From Neckera pumila (lineage: Eukaryota; Streptophyta; Bryopsida; Hypnales; Neckeraceae), in the NCBI GenBank assembly GCA_963969595.1, contig OZ018417.1, positions 2,544,501 to 2,608,500 on the forward strand: a stretch of DNA of 64,000 bases, given 5' to 3'. Each line of letters opens with the position of its first letter. The stretch's first letter is position 1. Below the pieces are notes generated by a model, which was not told the DNA's origin, ran no database searches, and saw only the letters and a list, made by a program, of their open reading frames with translations. Below, piece after piece: positions 1-11,325 of the stretch. A program made the position numbers and the translations under genes.

Positions 1-58
1 TTATTGTGTTGTGTTAAGTTATATTGTGTTAAGTTGTGTTGTGTTAAGTTGTGTTGTA
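1..58. repeat. Short low-complexity tandem repeat
   Basis: Reiterated TTGTGTTGTGTTAAG-like units run from the window edge, so the array probably extends upstream. No function is implied. The small frame that reads through it is a repeat translation, not a gene. Confidence 0.6.
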
Positions 59-1929
59 TTCACAGATTTTATAATCAATTTGAAGAGACTAGAATTGTTT
101 TCAGAATGCTTGTAAAATATTCCAAGTTAATCTTATATGAGAAAAAAGAAAACATATGTAAAGATAATAAGACAACACCAAGGAAGTAATGTCATTGCTT
201 AAAATTTTTGCATATTAGATATTCCATTCTTTATCATTTATTTGACCTTTTCTGGTTTAAGAGAAGATAAAAGATATCTTTAGAAATAGTCCAAAAAATC
301 CCACCCTCCTTCCCGTGAAATTAATTTAGGTTTATGATAGCATCTGATGTATCTTATTAAATCAAGCAATTCGACTATACATTAACAAAGCACATAATGC
401 AATACAGCTAATTTTTCCAAATCTCTTTGAGGTTTTCTTAAAACAAAATAAAGAAGTAGTTGAACCTTTAATATTTTAGGGCTTGTATCAATGTTATGGC
501 CGGCACTTTGATTTCAAAACAACTAGAACAATTATTTTGTATATTTTTCATCTCCAAGGATGAATTTTTATGACCGAATTGTTTTTATTAAGCTTGCCCA
601 TATACAATCTCACTGGGATGTGATCTAGATTCTGTTGTGTATAAATAAAGTAGCCAGAATTTTGAGTTTTTGACTTGAGGTTTAAGTTACTGGTGATGCT
701 ATAGCTTTGGTGGATAGAGATATTTGGTTGGCTGATGGTTTGTTGGATGTTGGGCAAAAACTTGAGTAATTTGTTGTAGACATTTTGGGAGGCTTAGAGT
801 TGTGTGGGGATATATTATTACGTTGTGATTGGAAATTCTAACAGACATGGCGACTTCTTCATGTTCCACCACAGGCTTCTAAGTTAGCAAAATGAAGGTA
901 AATTCCCATTTGTCTTGAAGTTGGCAGTTTTTGTCAGGAAAGTGACCTGTAATTAAGCAGCAGTTCACACCAGCGGCAGTCATTACTCACCAAGACTACG
1001 TGGGTAGTGATTTGGAGCCTTGGAAAGAGCGGTGTTATGACTGCTTATGGATAGTATTTTTTTTAAGAATAGGCAGTATTGATGTAGTTGTCAATCTTGT
1101 CGAAAAAAAGATTTCAAAGGTGTAGGCCCGGTCTTTCGTACTTGAGCTCAAGGTGGCGCATTAAGAAAGAGTGGTCACGAATTATGAGTCGCCAATAGCA
1201 CCTAAATAGAGAATATCTTTTCCTTCCAACTTTTATGTGAAGAAGACATCCTTGCTCTGGCTTTTCTGTCGTAGTATCACCTGAATTTGTTGCATCAATG
1301 AGAAGTGCGGAGCCAGCGAGGAGCACAGTGCTTGTCATTGCATCACGTGTTACTAATTTCATGAGTTGTTTGTCAACGAGGTGAGTTTCTTTAATTGCAC
1401 GTGCTGAGGTGTAGGAATTCATGATTTACATGAAGTGGAAGTCATAGAAAGTGCTGTTCTCGGTAATTTGTGATGGCTTGTTTTGCTAGAATGGAAAATC
1501 TGTATCGTTTTCAACTTCCTTGATTGATCATGTGTTCTACTAGTGCCATGACAAGTTTACAAGACAGGTACTTCTAACTGCAGTGCAGTCAAGCTGCTTC
1601 AACCAACGTCCTTACAATTCAAATGCTTGCAATTAAGTTTGCAAATCAAGCGTCAATTTCTTGTCTGTAGGCTGTGCATGGTGAAGTTGGATGTGGCATT
1701 GGTAGTTTGGTTTTGAGCAATGTTCATGTGCAGGTTACTTGGAAACGTACCTATGGAAAAATTTCAAGCTTTGCAGCATCAAGGAGCGCTTGCGCGTCCT
1801 ATAGCTAGAGTCACCTTAGGTTACTTTCAGATTCACTTGAGCTTGCTTCACATTGCCTGTTCCACTGCTGCCATTATTGCTTGAAATTATGTACCACATA
1901 TCCTGCAAAACCACAACACACACTCCAAT
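59..1929. other. Intergenic, no recognisable gene
   Basis: About 1.9 kb of moderately AT-rich sequence. Frames on both strands are short (longest about 100 codons, minus strand near 1114-1422) and match no family I recognise. I saw no tRNA-like fold, clear terminal inverted repeat or strong tandem repeat. Spliced exons cannot be excluded. Confidence 0.5.
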
Positions 1930-2456
1930 TAGGATTGTCATAACAGGCGAATCAGGGTCATTGGACCGGACAGGCGGACGGTCCGGGCGACTTTCAATTT
2001 GTAGATTTTAGAATTTTTTCAAGATAGAAAAAGTGGATTGTAAATGACACGTTATCATTCCACGCTAGCTTGATTATAAATTGAATCCGGATACGGAGTT
2101 AGAGTCTGTCCGTGCCCTGACAATACGTCCTCGCCCGTCCGTCCCCGCCTGACCTTACGTCTGCGCCCCTCTGTCTGCGCCTGACTTTACGTCCGTGCCT
2201 GTCCGTCCGTGCCCTGATCTTACGTCCATGCCCTAACCTTATGTCCGCGCCCCTACCGATTCCGTCTGTGCCTAAAGTCTCACTTAGCAGCTAGGTGGCG
2301 TTGACGTGGTAACCACGTCGCCCTTTTTTTCTTTACGAAAAAGTCAATTATGTGTTGACTACATTGGACGGGTGGGAACTCTATCAGACGGCACAAGCGG
2401 ACGGACGGGCAAACCAGACGCCCGCCCAGTATGACAACCATGACTCCAATGCTTGA
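1930..2456 (+). repeat. GC-rich dispersed repeat, family E copy 1
   Basis: Stretch rich in GGACGG/CCGTCCG words with internal ACGTCCG...CCCTGA reiterations. It is collinear with 14112-14400: both start with a GGGTCAYTGGAC-type block, and both later carry AAAGTCAAYTATRTGTTGACTACATTGGAC-type sequence in the same orientation. Its right edge is the insertion point of element B1. Nature unknown. Confidence 0.6.
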
Positions 2457-2944
2457 TGTGGGAACACGCAATATCAATATTTAGAAATCCGGATTAGTTT
2501 AGGATCAATTCCATAAATATTTTCAAAAATTTGTAGTAGTGAAGCCGGAAACCAAAACATTTAGTAGAAACTAGGTAGTCAGGAAGTTCCGGCTTACAAA
2601 AACTTGTAGAATAGGTAAGAAACGGACTTTAGCTAGAATTCAAAAACCGGAATGGGATCCGGAGTTAGGCAACCTACGAACTAGGGGTCCGGCCTATGAA
2701 AATTAGGGATCCGTTTGCAATGGCGGCGCATTAAATGGCCGAACCAACGGGTGTCGGTCACTGGCCGGGTACTTAAGCAGATGGGCCTTTTGTTTTTTTC
2801 CTTCTTTCTTCCGCTCGAGGAGGTGTGTGTGCTTGCAGGTTTTGGAACGCGTTTTTTTTAGAAGAGGGAAAGAGTGGTGAGTTAGGCCGGATAGGAAGAG
2901 AAGGAAAGGAGGATGCCGATTGCACCGGATTGTAGGTCAAGAAG

Positions 2945-3781
2945 ATGGCGGAATCATCGGCGCAGGGGTAGAAGACTATTCCCTCTGTCAAGCTCCTGTA
3001 CCCGGTCATTTCGTCGAACTCTGCTGAGCGCTTAGAGTTAGAGAAAGATCTCTTTAAATTAGAGTGTATTGGGTTCATCCGGCACCCCTAGACAGTTTGA
3101 AGTGAAGATTTTCTTCGTAAGCTGGTTATGGGAACGCCAAACTAGTCCGAGCCGACGCCAAGAGGTCGGTGGGCCTCTTGGACTGAAGGGATGTGGGCGG
3201 AAACTTACGGGTTGAAGCAATCCGGATCCGGAAATGCGACCCGGACGGATAAGTTTTATGAAAACAAGTTCAAGAAACCGCCGCATTACAAGGAGGGTTT
3301 CACCGTTAGTGATTGTATTAATGAGTGCCATAGGCAATTACTGAATTTCTTGATTCCCATCGTATATCCGGAAAAGCCAACTAGGGTTACGGTTATAGTG
3401 GCAAATACGATTTTTAGAGCAATCGAAAGTCGGGTCGTGAACTGGACGACCATAATTCATCAGAAGGTCAAGAAGATGGCGGTGGCTATCAACAAGGCCA
3501 AGCAGAGTCCGCTCACCACTTACTTGTTCCACATGTATCATCATTTTGATTTCATGATCCCACAAGAACAAGTTGCCTATGAGACCGGAATGCAGATCCT
3601 GAAGTACGGATTCACGGAAGAGTTGAAGCGGACGGGAGAAGTGGCACTAGAAGAAGAAGAAGAAGAAGAAGAGGATCTGGAACTAAAGCCGCTGGAGAAG
3701 AAGAAGCGACAGAAGACCACCAATCCGGACGTACAAAGAACAAGTTTGGACGTGCCGGAACCAAATCTGTACCTGACCCAG
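2945..3781 (+). pseudogene. B-family element protein, 5' part (copy B1)
   Basis: First part of the B-family protein, cut at 3781 by insertion of D-minus and resumed at 11326. The ATG at 2945 matches the start in B2 (7027). A stop codon follows at 2969-2971, and others lie near 3090-3105. Several correspond to CAG or TGG codons in B2, consistent with C-to-T decay. The conserved core from 3191 on remains open: WAETYGL, a KFKKPPHYKEGF motif, LNFLIPIVYPEKP, then VVNWTTIIHQKVKKM. An acidic EEEEEEE tract and a basic KKKRQK patch follow. The core is loosely reminiscent of the 'putative plant transposon protein' domain, but this is not verified. Confidence 0.7.
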
Positions 3782-4877
3782 TGTCGTAGCACAGAAAGCA
3801 CAAAATCCTTCTCTAAGGCCTTAGTGGACCCTAAAGTGACTCGTGTATCGTTCCGCAGAGATCTCGGTGTAATTCTTCTAAATGACCGGAATGAAATGAG
3901 TTGATATACCAAAACAAACCTCAAGTACTAGTCTAGACCGGTTCCAATTCCAGTAATCCGGAACCGGAAACTCCTTTTCCACATATATATCTATCCGGTC
4001 TAGAGTATTCAACTATGTAATAAATTCGAGTTTAATCTCTGGACCAAGAGGGATCTGCAACTTTGGGCTTCAGGAAGGACGCTTAACTCCTACCCTCCGA
4101 GTTTTAACGTGTCAGAAGATCCACGATATAAACTTGAAAAAAAAACTTTGACAAGAACAACAAGAAAGAGACCTTCCTCACAACTAGACCGGATGGACTA
4201 CGCAGGTTAGCAGGTCACGCAAGAAAGTCTGAATTCTCCTAACAATTACTACAACGATAGACCACAAGACAATCCACGGCCTAGATAGAGAAGGGGCGTC
4301 AGGAAAACATAGGAGAGCTATAATACTTCTTGACAAAAGCAGCTTCTTGACAAAAGCAAGTTCTAATCCTTGCAAAGAAATCCTGTGGTATCCTGTCTAA
4401 CACGCAATCTCTCCAGGGACCGAATACTTCCTGTATTCGGGTATCACTTCCTCCTTATCCAACTCTGCACAATCTCACTGCTCTCACAATAACACGGACA
4501 AGTGCTAAAAGGTACAGCTCACGGTTGTGAATTGAAAAACTTCAATGGTATTTGCAGAAAAACTGGGAATACAAAGTATGAAAATGCTACCCGGATTAAA
4601 CCTAAAATCCGCTTTTAAATACTAAACTACCCTTCAAACTCAAAAAGCGCCTAAGGCCAAAAACAGCCAACGGAATGACACATTTCATTCCTAACTTCCT
4701 ATCAATTTTAGGCAACCTAAGCTACAATCAAAAAGCTTCCACTTAATGTAGATTTTGAATCCTAAAAATCCGGACTCAACTTGAGTCCTAACTCCTTTTA
4801 CACTAAAAATATTCCAAGTCAACTACTTGTCAAAAAATCTAGGTATGCAGCCCTACAATCACTGCCAGAACCTTCAC

Positions 4878-6539
4878 CTACTTTCTAGTCTTCTTAACTG
4901 GAGAAAACCCCGCCTTTACTGGTACCTTCCGGGCCACGGGCTTCTTTCCGGTTTGCTGTCTCGCCATCTGTTTAGACCGGACTTTGGCCTTCTCTCTGGC
5001 CGCCTTTGCCTTCGTTGCTCGGATCTCTGCCAGGGTCTGATCGGGATCTGAATACGGCTCAGAATCCTCATCGGACCCGGATTCCACTTCTTCATCATCG
5101 AAATCCTCTTCATCTTCTTCCTCTTCCTGAGCCTTGGTGAATTTCTTCTTAGCCGATGGTGGCTCAGGAATCTTTCTCTTCTGCGGGACTGGAGCAGGTC
5201 TGGCCACCTTGCTCTGAGGTGTTGCCTCTTCTCCAATCGATTTCCTGATCAGACCACTACTGGGTGAATCTGATGAAGTCTCGCGACCGGCTCCAACCTC
5301 CATCTTCACCACGGACTGCATCAGGGCCATCATCTTCTCTGCCTCGCCAAACTGCACCTTCTTCCCCGGAGTCTTGGGAGAAGACTTGGAGGGTGAGAGA
5401 CTGCTGATATTCTTCGTCTTGGTTCTCTCCTCTGGAGTAGACCCTCCTGGTCCTGTTGCCGGTTCCGATCTATGTGCCTTGGCTGGATCCGGTGCCGTCA
5501 CCTTCGTAATCTCCAAATCGTCATCCTCCGGAATTGGGTCGGGTACCTTGGTGCTTTCCACCTCAGTCTGCTGCTCCTGACTCGTCTTGGTTTCCTGGTG
5601 CTCCTTAGGTACAGCTAAGGTAGGTTGTTCGTGAGAAGTCTCACCTTTACCTGTGTATTCTGCTGCCGACTGCTGAACTGGCTCTTGATCCAGTTCCGGT
5701 CTTGGTGCAGGCACACTGTGAGGATTCACCTCACGCATCACTTCTCGCAGCTGCTCCAGCGTCGACTCCATCTTCTTATGGTAAGTGATCATCGCCAGTA
5801 GGAGCTTCTGGTGCAGCTGTCTTCCCTCCGTCATCACTTGTTGGTCAAATAAGTTAGCCTTGTTGACCACTTCACCCGGATGGGTGATAAATTCCCGGAT
5901 TCGGGAAAGGGCATCCTTCGTCTACTTGGAGAACGTCCTCTCCATCTCTACCTCTTCCGTTTTCTGGTGCAACTCTTGTTTAAGAGCAGCCACTTGGCCG
6001 GAAAGCTTCACCAATTCCTCCTTACTCTCATTCTTTTCCTTTTCCCGGTTGAGCCGGATCACTCGAGTTAAGGCTTGTGCTGGGTGGTCAACGCCCACCG
6101 TGGTGCAGATGGTCTGCATTGCACCTTGTACCACCATGTATCGTTTCCTGAAATCACTCAGATCTCGGGTGATCCTGTCCAAAGGCTCTTCCCCCCAGAC
6201 CGGATCGGTATCCTTAGTCTCTTCTCTCTCTACCGGATCCTTTCCTCTCGTTTCCTCACCCTTGTCCTCAACTTCACTCTTGTCCTCCTCCTCATCAGAC
6301 TCATCCTCATCATCTTCATCGGAGGACTCTTCCTCATTTCCGATCTCCTGATCTAAGTCAGGGACCTCAAATTCTACTAGTGCTGCGGCGGCCTCATATT
6401 CTACCTCTTCCTTTTTTGTCATCACCTCCTCCGAATGATACAGGTGATAGAGGAACGGACAGATGGCGGAAGGCTTAGCCTTCCCGACATTGTTGACTAT
6501 TTTCAACACTTGGTTCTGAATGACCAAATCCCAATCTAC
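4878..6539 (-). pseudogene. D-family element protein, 3' part (copy D-minus)
   Basis: Continuation, after the B2 insertion, of the reading frame that starts at 10654. It keeps the end of the conserved core (VIQNQVLK, then CPFLYHLYHSEEVM). A long Glu/Asp/Ser-rich stretch, a predicted coiled coil near 5925-6060 (LSGQVAALKQELHQKTEEVE) and a basic C-terminus of Lys/Arg-rich words follow. A single in-frame TAG at 5922-5924 splits it; D-plus has CAG there. The distal frame is open for 330 codons from 5870 to 4878. The acidic middle and basic tail would suit a nuclear or nucleic-acid-associated protein, but no catalytic motif is visible. Confidence 0.65.
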
Positions 6540-7026
6540 CTTCGTGTGGGAGCACGCAATGTCATTATTTAGAAATCCGGATTAGTTTAGGATCAATTCC
6601 GTAAATATTTTCGAAATTTTGTAGTAGTGGAACCTTGAAACGGAACTTTTAGTAAAAATTAGGTAGCCGGAAAGTTCCGGCTCACAAAAGTTTGTAGAAG
6701 GAGTAAGGGACGGACTTTTACCGGATCCGGAAACCGGAAGGAGATCCGGATTCCAGCAAACCTACGAACTAAGGGTCCAGCCTACGGAAAGTAGGGATCC
6801 GTTTGAAAAAGGCGGCGCATTAAATGACCGAACCAACGGATGTCAGTCACTGGCCGAGTACTTAAACGGATCATCTTCTCATTCTTCTCCCTCTTTCTTC
6901 CGCTCGAGGAGGTGTGTGTTTGCAGGTTTGGAGCGCGTTTTCTCGTAGAAGAGTGAAAGATTGGTGAGTTAGGCCGGATAGGGAGAGAAGGAAAGGAGGG
7001 TGCCGATTGCACCGGATTAGAGTTCA

Positions 7027-9069
7027 ATGACGGAAACGTCAGCGCAGGGGCAAAAGACAGTTTCGTCTGTCAAACTCTTATATCCAATCATTCCATCTGA
7101 TCCCGGGGAACGTTTAGAGTTAGAGGAAGATCTGTCCACAATAGGGTGTATAGGGTTCATCCGGAAACCCTGGACGGTGAGGAGTGAGGACTTTCTTCGG
7201 GAGTTAGTTTTTGGGGCGCTGAACCAGTTCGAGCCGACACCAAGAGGGCGGTTATTGTCCTGGACGGAAGGGATGTGGGCGGAAACTTACGGGTTAACGC
7301 AGTCCGGATCCGGAAGCGCAATCCAGACGGATAAGTTTCATGAGGGGAAATTCAAGAAGCCACCGCACCACAAGGAGGGCTTCTCCGTGAGTGACTGTAG
7401 CAATGAGCGTCATAGGAGGTTACTGAATTTCCTGATCCCCATAGTATATCCGGAAAAGCCCATGAGAGTTACGGTCACAGTCGCGAATATTATTTTTGGA
7501 GCGTTGGAAGGCCGGGTCGTGAATTGGGCAAGCCTAATTCACCAGAAGGTCAAGAAGATGGCAATGGCGGTCGAGAAGGCCAAGCAGAGTCCCGTCAGTA
7601 CGTACTTGTTCCATTTGTATCATTATTATGATTACATGACCTCGCCGGAACAAGTTGCGTATGAGACCGGAATGCAGATCCTGAAATACGGATTCACAGA
7701 GGAGTTGAAGCTGACGGGAGAAGCAACCGAAGAAGAAGAAGAAGAAGAGGAGCATCCGGAACCGAAGCTGCTGGAAAAGAAGAAACGACATAGGTTAACC
7801 AATCCGGATTCACGAAGAGTGAGTATGGACGTGCTGGAATTGAATCCAGCCCTGAACCAACCGTCGCCGGAGTATACCAATGTCTCCGACTTCTATGATG
7901 CCGGAGCCAGGTGGATGGCACAGTGTCGGAAGATGCACGCCGAGATGGCATGGGTGATCACGGGCGTCGCCAACGAATTGAATGTTGAGACGGATCAGAT
8001 CTTCAGCGAAATCCGGAAGAGACCTGATCCGGCACTACTCCAGGAGAAGGACAAAGAGATCGCACTGCTGAAGGCGGAACGGGATAACTACAAAAACAAG
8101 TTTCACTGGACGAAGGGGCAGTCGATCTCAGCCCAGAAGAAGGAGACGGATGCCCTGAAGCTCGTCCGAGATTTGAAGGGGTTGGTAGAGCAATCGGAAC
8201 ATTTGATCATCCGGTCTACGCTCTTCACAAAAAAATTAGATACCGATGGCATTGTCACCGGATCTCGAGTGTTGCAGGTCTTGGTCGATTACGAGGCCAA
8301 GATGAAGATTGTTTTGGACGAGATGAGGCAGCTGCTGAGACCTCTGGATGTGGCCAAGGACGAGTTCGGGCCGCTTCCGAATATCTTCATGGAGTCACCG
8401 GTCAAGTACAGAGCCGGAACTTCCGGAACAAAAGAAGACCCGGGTTTGAAGTCTCTCTTCAAGCTGCCCTAGGTACCTCTCTCAGATCAATTCCCGAAGT
8501 GGGAAACCGTGAGTAATTTTAGTCCTTCCTCACAGTCTCCAACGTAATCCGGAAAGATAGGGCAGAGATTGCCAATCCGGAGGAATCTCTTAGAAGGTAT
8601 GGGAACGATAAATCCGGCAAGGGAGCATCCGGATAAATTCCCCCACATGGCGGAACCATCACCAGCACGGGGGACACAGTTGATTGATTTGGGAGATCCG
8701 GCTCCAAAGGCGAGACCGGAACTCAGGCCGGAAACTCGGAAGAACACGAAGACGGAAATAGTGGAGGTCGAATTCTCGGATCCGAATGAAGAACTGGAGA
8801 TGATAGAACTTGGGAAGCAACTCAAACTCCGGAAGTCGGAGAAGCGGAAGCCGGAAGGAAAGAAGCCAGCAAAACAAGAGATCGAGGACTCTGAATCCAG
8901 TGAGTTTGAATCTGCTACTGATTCTGATGAGGATACAAATGAAGAGGAGACGTCTCGTGCGACCCGGCAGAATCCGCCTCGGGCTGCCAAGATGACGCTA
9001 GCTAAGGGTTCCGGTAAATTAACCAAGCAGGGAGCTGGGAGTTCAAAGAAGTCTCGGATGACCAAGTAG
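7027..9069 (+). pseudogene. B-family element protein, about 680 codons with two stops
   Basis: Best-preserved B-family frame. ATG 7027 is followed by 481 open codons to TAG 8470-8472. The same frame resumes, meets TAA 8545-8547, and then runs to the natural stop at 9069. B1 has sense codons at both positions, so one protein of about 680 aa was ancestral. Layout: N-terminal segment, conserved core near residues 80-230 (WAETYGL, LNFLIPIVYPEKP, VVNWASLIHQKVKKMA, STYLFHLYHYYDYM), Glu tract near 235, coiled-coil-like stretch near 335-440, acidic Ser-rich part, and a Lys-rich C-terminus ending SSKKSRMTK. C and D proteins share the core. Function unknown; possibly related to the putative plant transposon protein family or a Gag-like product. 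No zinc knuckle or DDE triad was seen. Confidence 0.7.
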
Positions 9070-9264
9070 TTCAAAGGGGATTACTTGTAGTGGTGGATTA
9101 GAATTTAGTTAGTTAGGTCCGGAACCGGAATCCTAGTGTGGGTCCGGGTTCCGGAAGTTTAGGGATAAGGACTTTCCGGTTAAATCGGGATTTCCTTGGT
9201 GTGTGTGTGTGGTTGCCCTGGTTTTGGGCTGCCCTTTGTTGTTTTTAGGGTGTTGACTTTGGTT

Positions 9265-9285
9265 TTGATTTGGGTTTTTAAGGGC
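9265..9285 (+). promoter_or_regulatory. TATA-like motif in 3' region of B2
   Basis: GGGTTTTTAAGGGCGGGC lies about 0.9 kb before the 3' end of B2, downstream of the coding frame, and is repeated in B1 near 12750. C-minus and D-plus carry TATATAAG and TATTTAAAGG at comparable distances from their 3' ends. A shared second promoter-like motif here is what an LTR with a U3-encoded ORF would need. No promoter activity is shown. Confidence 0.3.
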
Positions 9286-10166
9286 GGGCAAGTTAGTTGC
9301 CCCTCATTCCCTCCTAGTTGATATTCATTTGTATTTCATTCCCTTTTCGAAATCTAAGCTCTCGGGTATGCAGTTTGGCTTTATTAGTGTATCCAAATTG
9401 CGTGAACTTGTGGTCTGGGTGTTGGAAGGAAAGGACGGGTGAGGAGGAATCTGGATTTAGGAGAATACGGTCTAAGTCGAGAGTGTGCTATTGTAATGTT
9501 GTTGGATTGTTGACTTAGGAGCTGCGCACTGTGTCTTTAAATTACTACTAGAGTAGTCCGGATCTGAGTAGCGGGGAAGCGAGTCCGGTTGTCAAGCCGT
9601 GCGGAGGTAAGCATCCGCCCAAGGAAGTTTCCACCTGTCCGGAAGATCTGCCAACCTCAGAATTCATCCAACCTCTAGAAAGATCGCACTCCCTTATACT
9701 TAACTCTGAGATCTGTCGTTGTAGTTAGGGGGAGTGAAGTATTCCTGAGTGACATGCTTTCCGGAATTACCATCCGGGAGCTGTGAGGATCCGGATCTTC
9801 TCATCTTGCTACAACCCCTTTGAGTACTTGAGGTGTTTTGATTTGTGTTTGTTAGAATTGTAGGAGAACAACGAATGGTGAGTCCCTACCCCTCTACAAG
9901 ACCAATAGTGGACCCTTTGATGGTAAAACAGAGGTATAGAAAACCGGATTGGAAGCAGAGACGTAAACCGGATTCCGGATAGTTTATGATCCGGATTGTG
10001 AAGGAAGCCGGAAAGAGAGAAAGTAAGTGAGAAGAAAAGAAAGATAGAAAAGCCGGACAACTAGAACATACTACATAGAATCCGGAAATTCCCTGGGACG
10101 ATATTTTGTGTTATCTTGGCACATTTTTGTGTTAAGGATACTTACGCCTAGATTGCACGTACGACA

Positions 10167-10654
10167 CTTCCGGTCTCCTGACAACGCGCCAAAGACTGTA
10201 TTGGCGAGTGTCAGAGAGACCCGGCTTGGCCTTTCCGGGTTAAGAATGGCCAAGACGTATTGCAACAAACGCCTCTCTCTCTCATTGACGCAATCTGTAA
10301 CCGCGAATCCATCCTTCTTGCTAATGGGGGTATGAAACTTACCCACCGTGAATTGGTCCTTCCGGGATGCGTTGCCTTCGCCCTCCCAGTCGAACCGGTA
10401 CCCCTCCTCCACATCTCCGCCGTCTACTTCTTGGGTTTTGTACGGACCGTGGTTGCGGCTTGAGCCGGTGCTCCCGAACTCAACTCCGCCACTATTGCTT
10501 CACTCCGGAAATCCCACGGTCTGATCAGGAAGCCGGCGCATCCCATTTGCTCCAAGTCCTCCTTCAGCTCCGCCATCTCCTTGTCATCCTTGGGTAATCG
10601 CGGCGTCACGTAGCGCAGCGAGATGGTCGCTCCTCTGCTGTGACTTGCGGCCAT
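10167..10654 (-). pseudogene. D-family element protein, 5' part (copy D-minus)
   Basis: Start of the D-family protein on the minus strand, ATG at 10654 (MAASHSRGATISLRYVT). It stops at TAG 10424-10426 in a context identical to the TAG at 16321 in D-plus. A 1-nt deletion relative to D-plus near 10400 shifts frame, after which the conserved core follows (KFHTPISKKDGFAVTDCVNE, LLQYVLAILNPERPSRVSL). The frame is then cut by B2 at 10166 and resumes at 6539. Comparison with B and C proteins places a Trp codon at the shared TAG. Confidence 0.65.
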
Positions 10655-11325
10655 ATCTCTCGTCGATTAGATGGAACCGGTCTACTGTCGGGTGTTGGTA
10701 AGACTAGTGATCCTCACGGCTCACTCTCTCTCTCCTTTCAGCTGGAAGGTATTAACTCTAAGCTCAGGCGCCAACAACCTTCTCTCTCTCTCAATAACCT
10801 TCCAGCACTCTTGTCTGCAGTCTTGTCAACTCAAAACACCAATACTACCTCTCAGACCGGAAATCAATAATCGCGTACGCTGTACAATTCTCCGTCAGGG
10901 CAGGAAATCACAAGTGACCAACCTTTGGACAGATAGGATCTAAAAGAGTCAATCCCAGCAGCTCTTAGTAATTACCCTAATTAAGGCTTTGCCCATTAAT
11001 TTTGCCCGTTTAGGATCCCTGTTTAACTAATGATTAGAACGTTCCCGTTGTTCCCTATGGTTAAGTAGGTCACCGTTGGATGGCGGTTTCCTGTTATCCT
11101 TTTCCTGACCCGGTCTAAGCAAAGTATAATTCCGGTTCCTTGTTTCCGGTACATTTAGTTGGCCTTTACATTGATTCCGGATCAATCCATTTTCGGTTTC
11201 CGGTTCTAAACATTAGACGGTCTATAACTATCTAAGAATCGAAAAAATTTACTACTAAGAAGAATATTATTCCTTCATTTATATTCTAATATAGTAAAAC
11301 TAGATTTTCATGTTCCGACACCCAG

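Larger units (their letters stand above)
6545..10166 (+). mobile_element. Element B2, complete TG...CA element nested in D-minus
   Basis: Starts TGTGGGAGCACGCAAT and ends TTGCACGTACGACA. The flanks are CTTCG (6540-6544) and CTTCC (10167-10171), a 5-bp duplication with one mismatch. The uninterrupted site is visible in D-plus near 16580. It is the youngest layer of the B1/D-minus/B2 nest. Layout: about 480 bp leader, reading frame 7027-9069, then about 1.1 kb of non-coding sequence with a TTTTTAA motif near 9270. No LTR pair, RT or transposase is present, so it is either a non-autonomous element or an ORF-bearing solo LTR. Confidence 0.82.
3782..11320 (-). mobile_element. Element D-minus, TG...CA type, interrupted by B2
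   Basis: Read on the minus strand it starts TGTCGGAACATGAAAA (at 11320) and ends TGCTACGACA (at 3782). The 5-bp duplication CCCAG is exact on both sides (3777-3781 and 11321-11325). The pieces 3782-6544 and 10167-11320 together make about 3.9 kb and are collinear with D-plus at 15427-19333. The duplication and homologous flanks show it jumped into B1. It carries a minus-strand reading frame of about 700 codons, since damaged. No LTR pair or polymerase was found. Confidence 0.82.

Noticed and set aside
6545..10166. Intact LTR retrotransposon with two LTRs
   Set aside because: Neither tip region recurs at the other end of B2, and no RT, RNase H, integrase, PBS or polypurine tract was found. 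Only solo-LTR or LTR-less readings remain.
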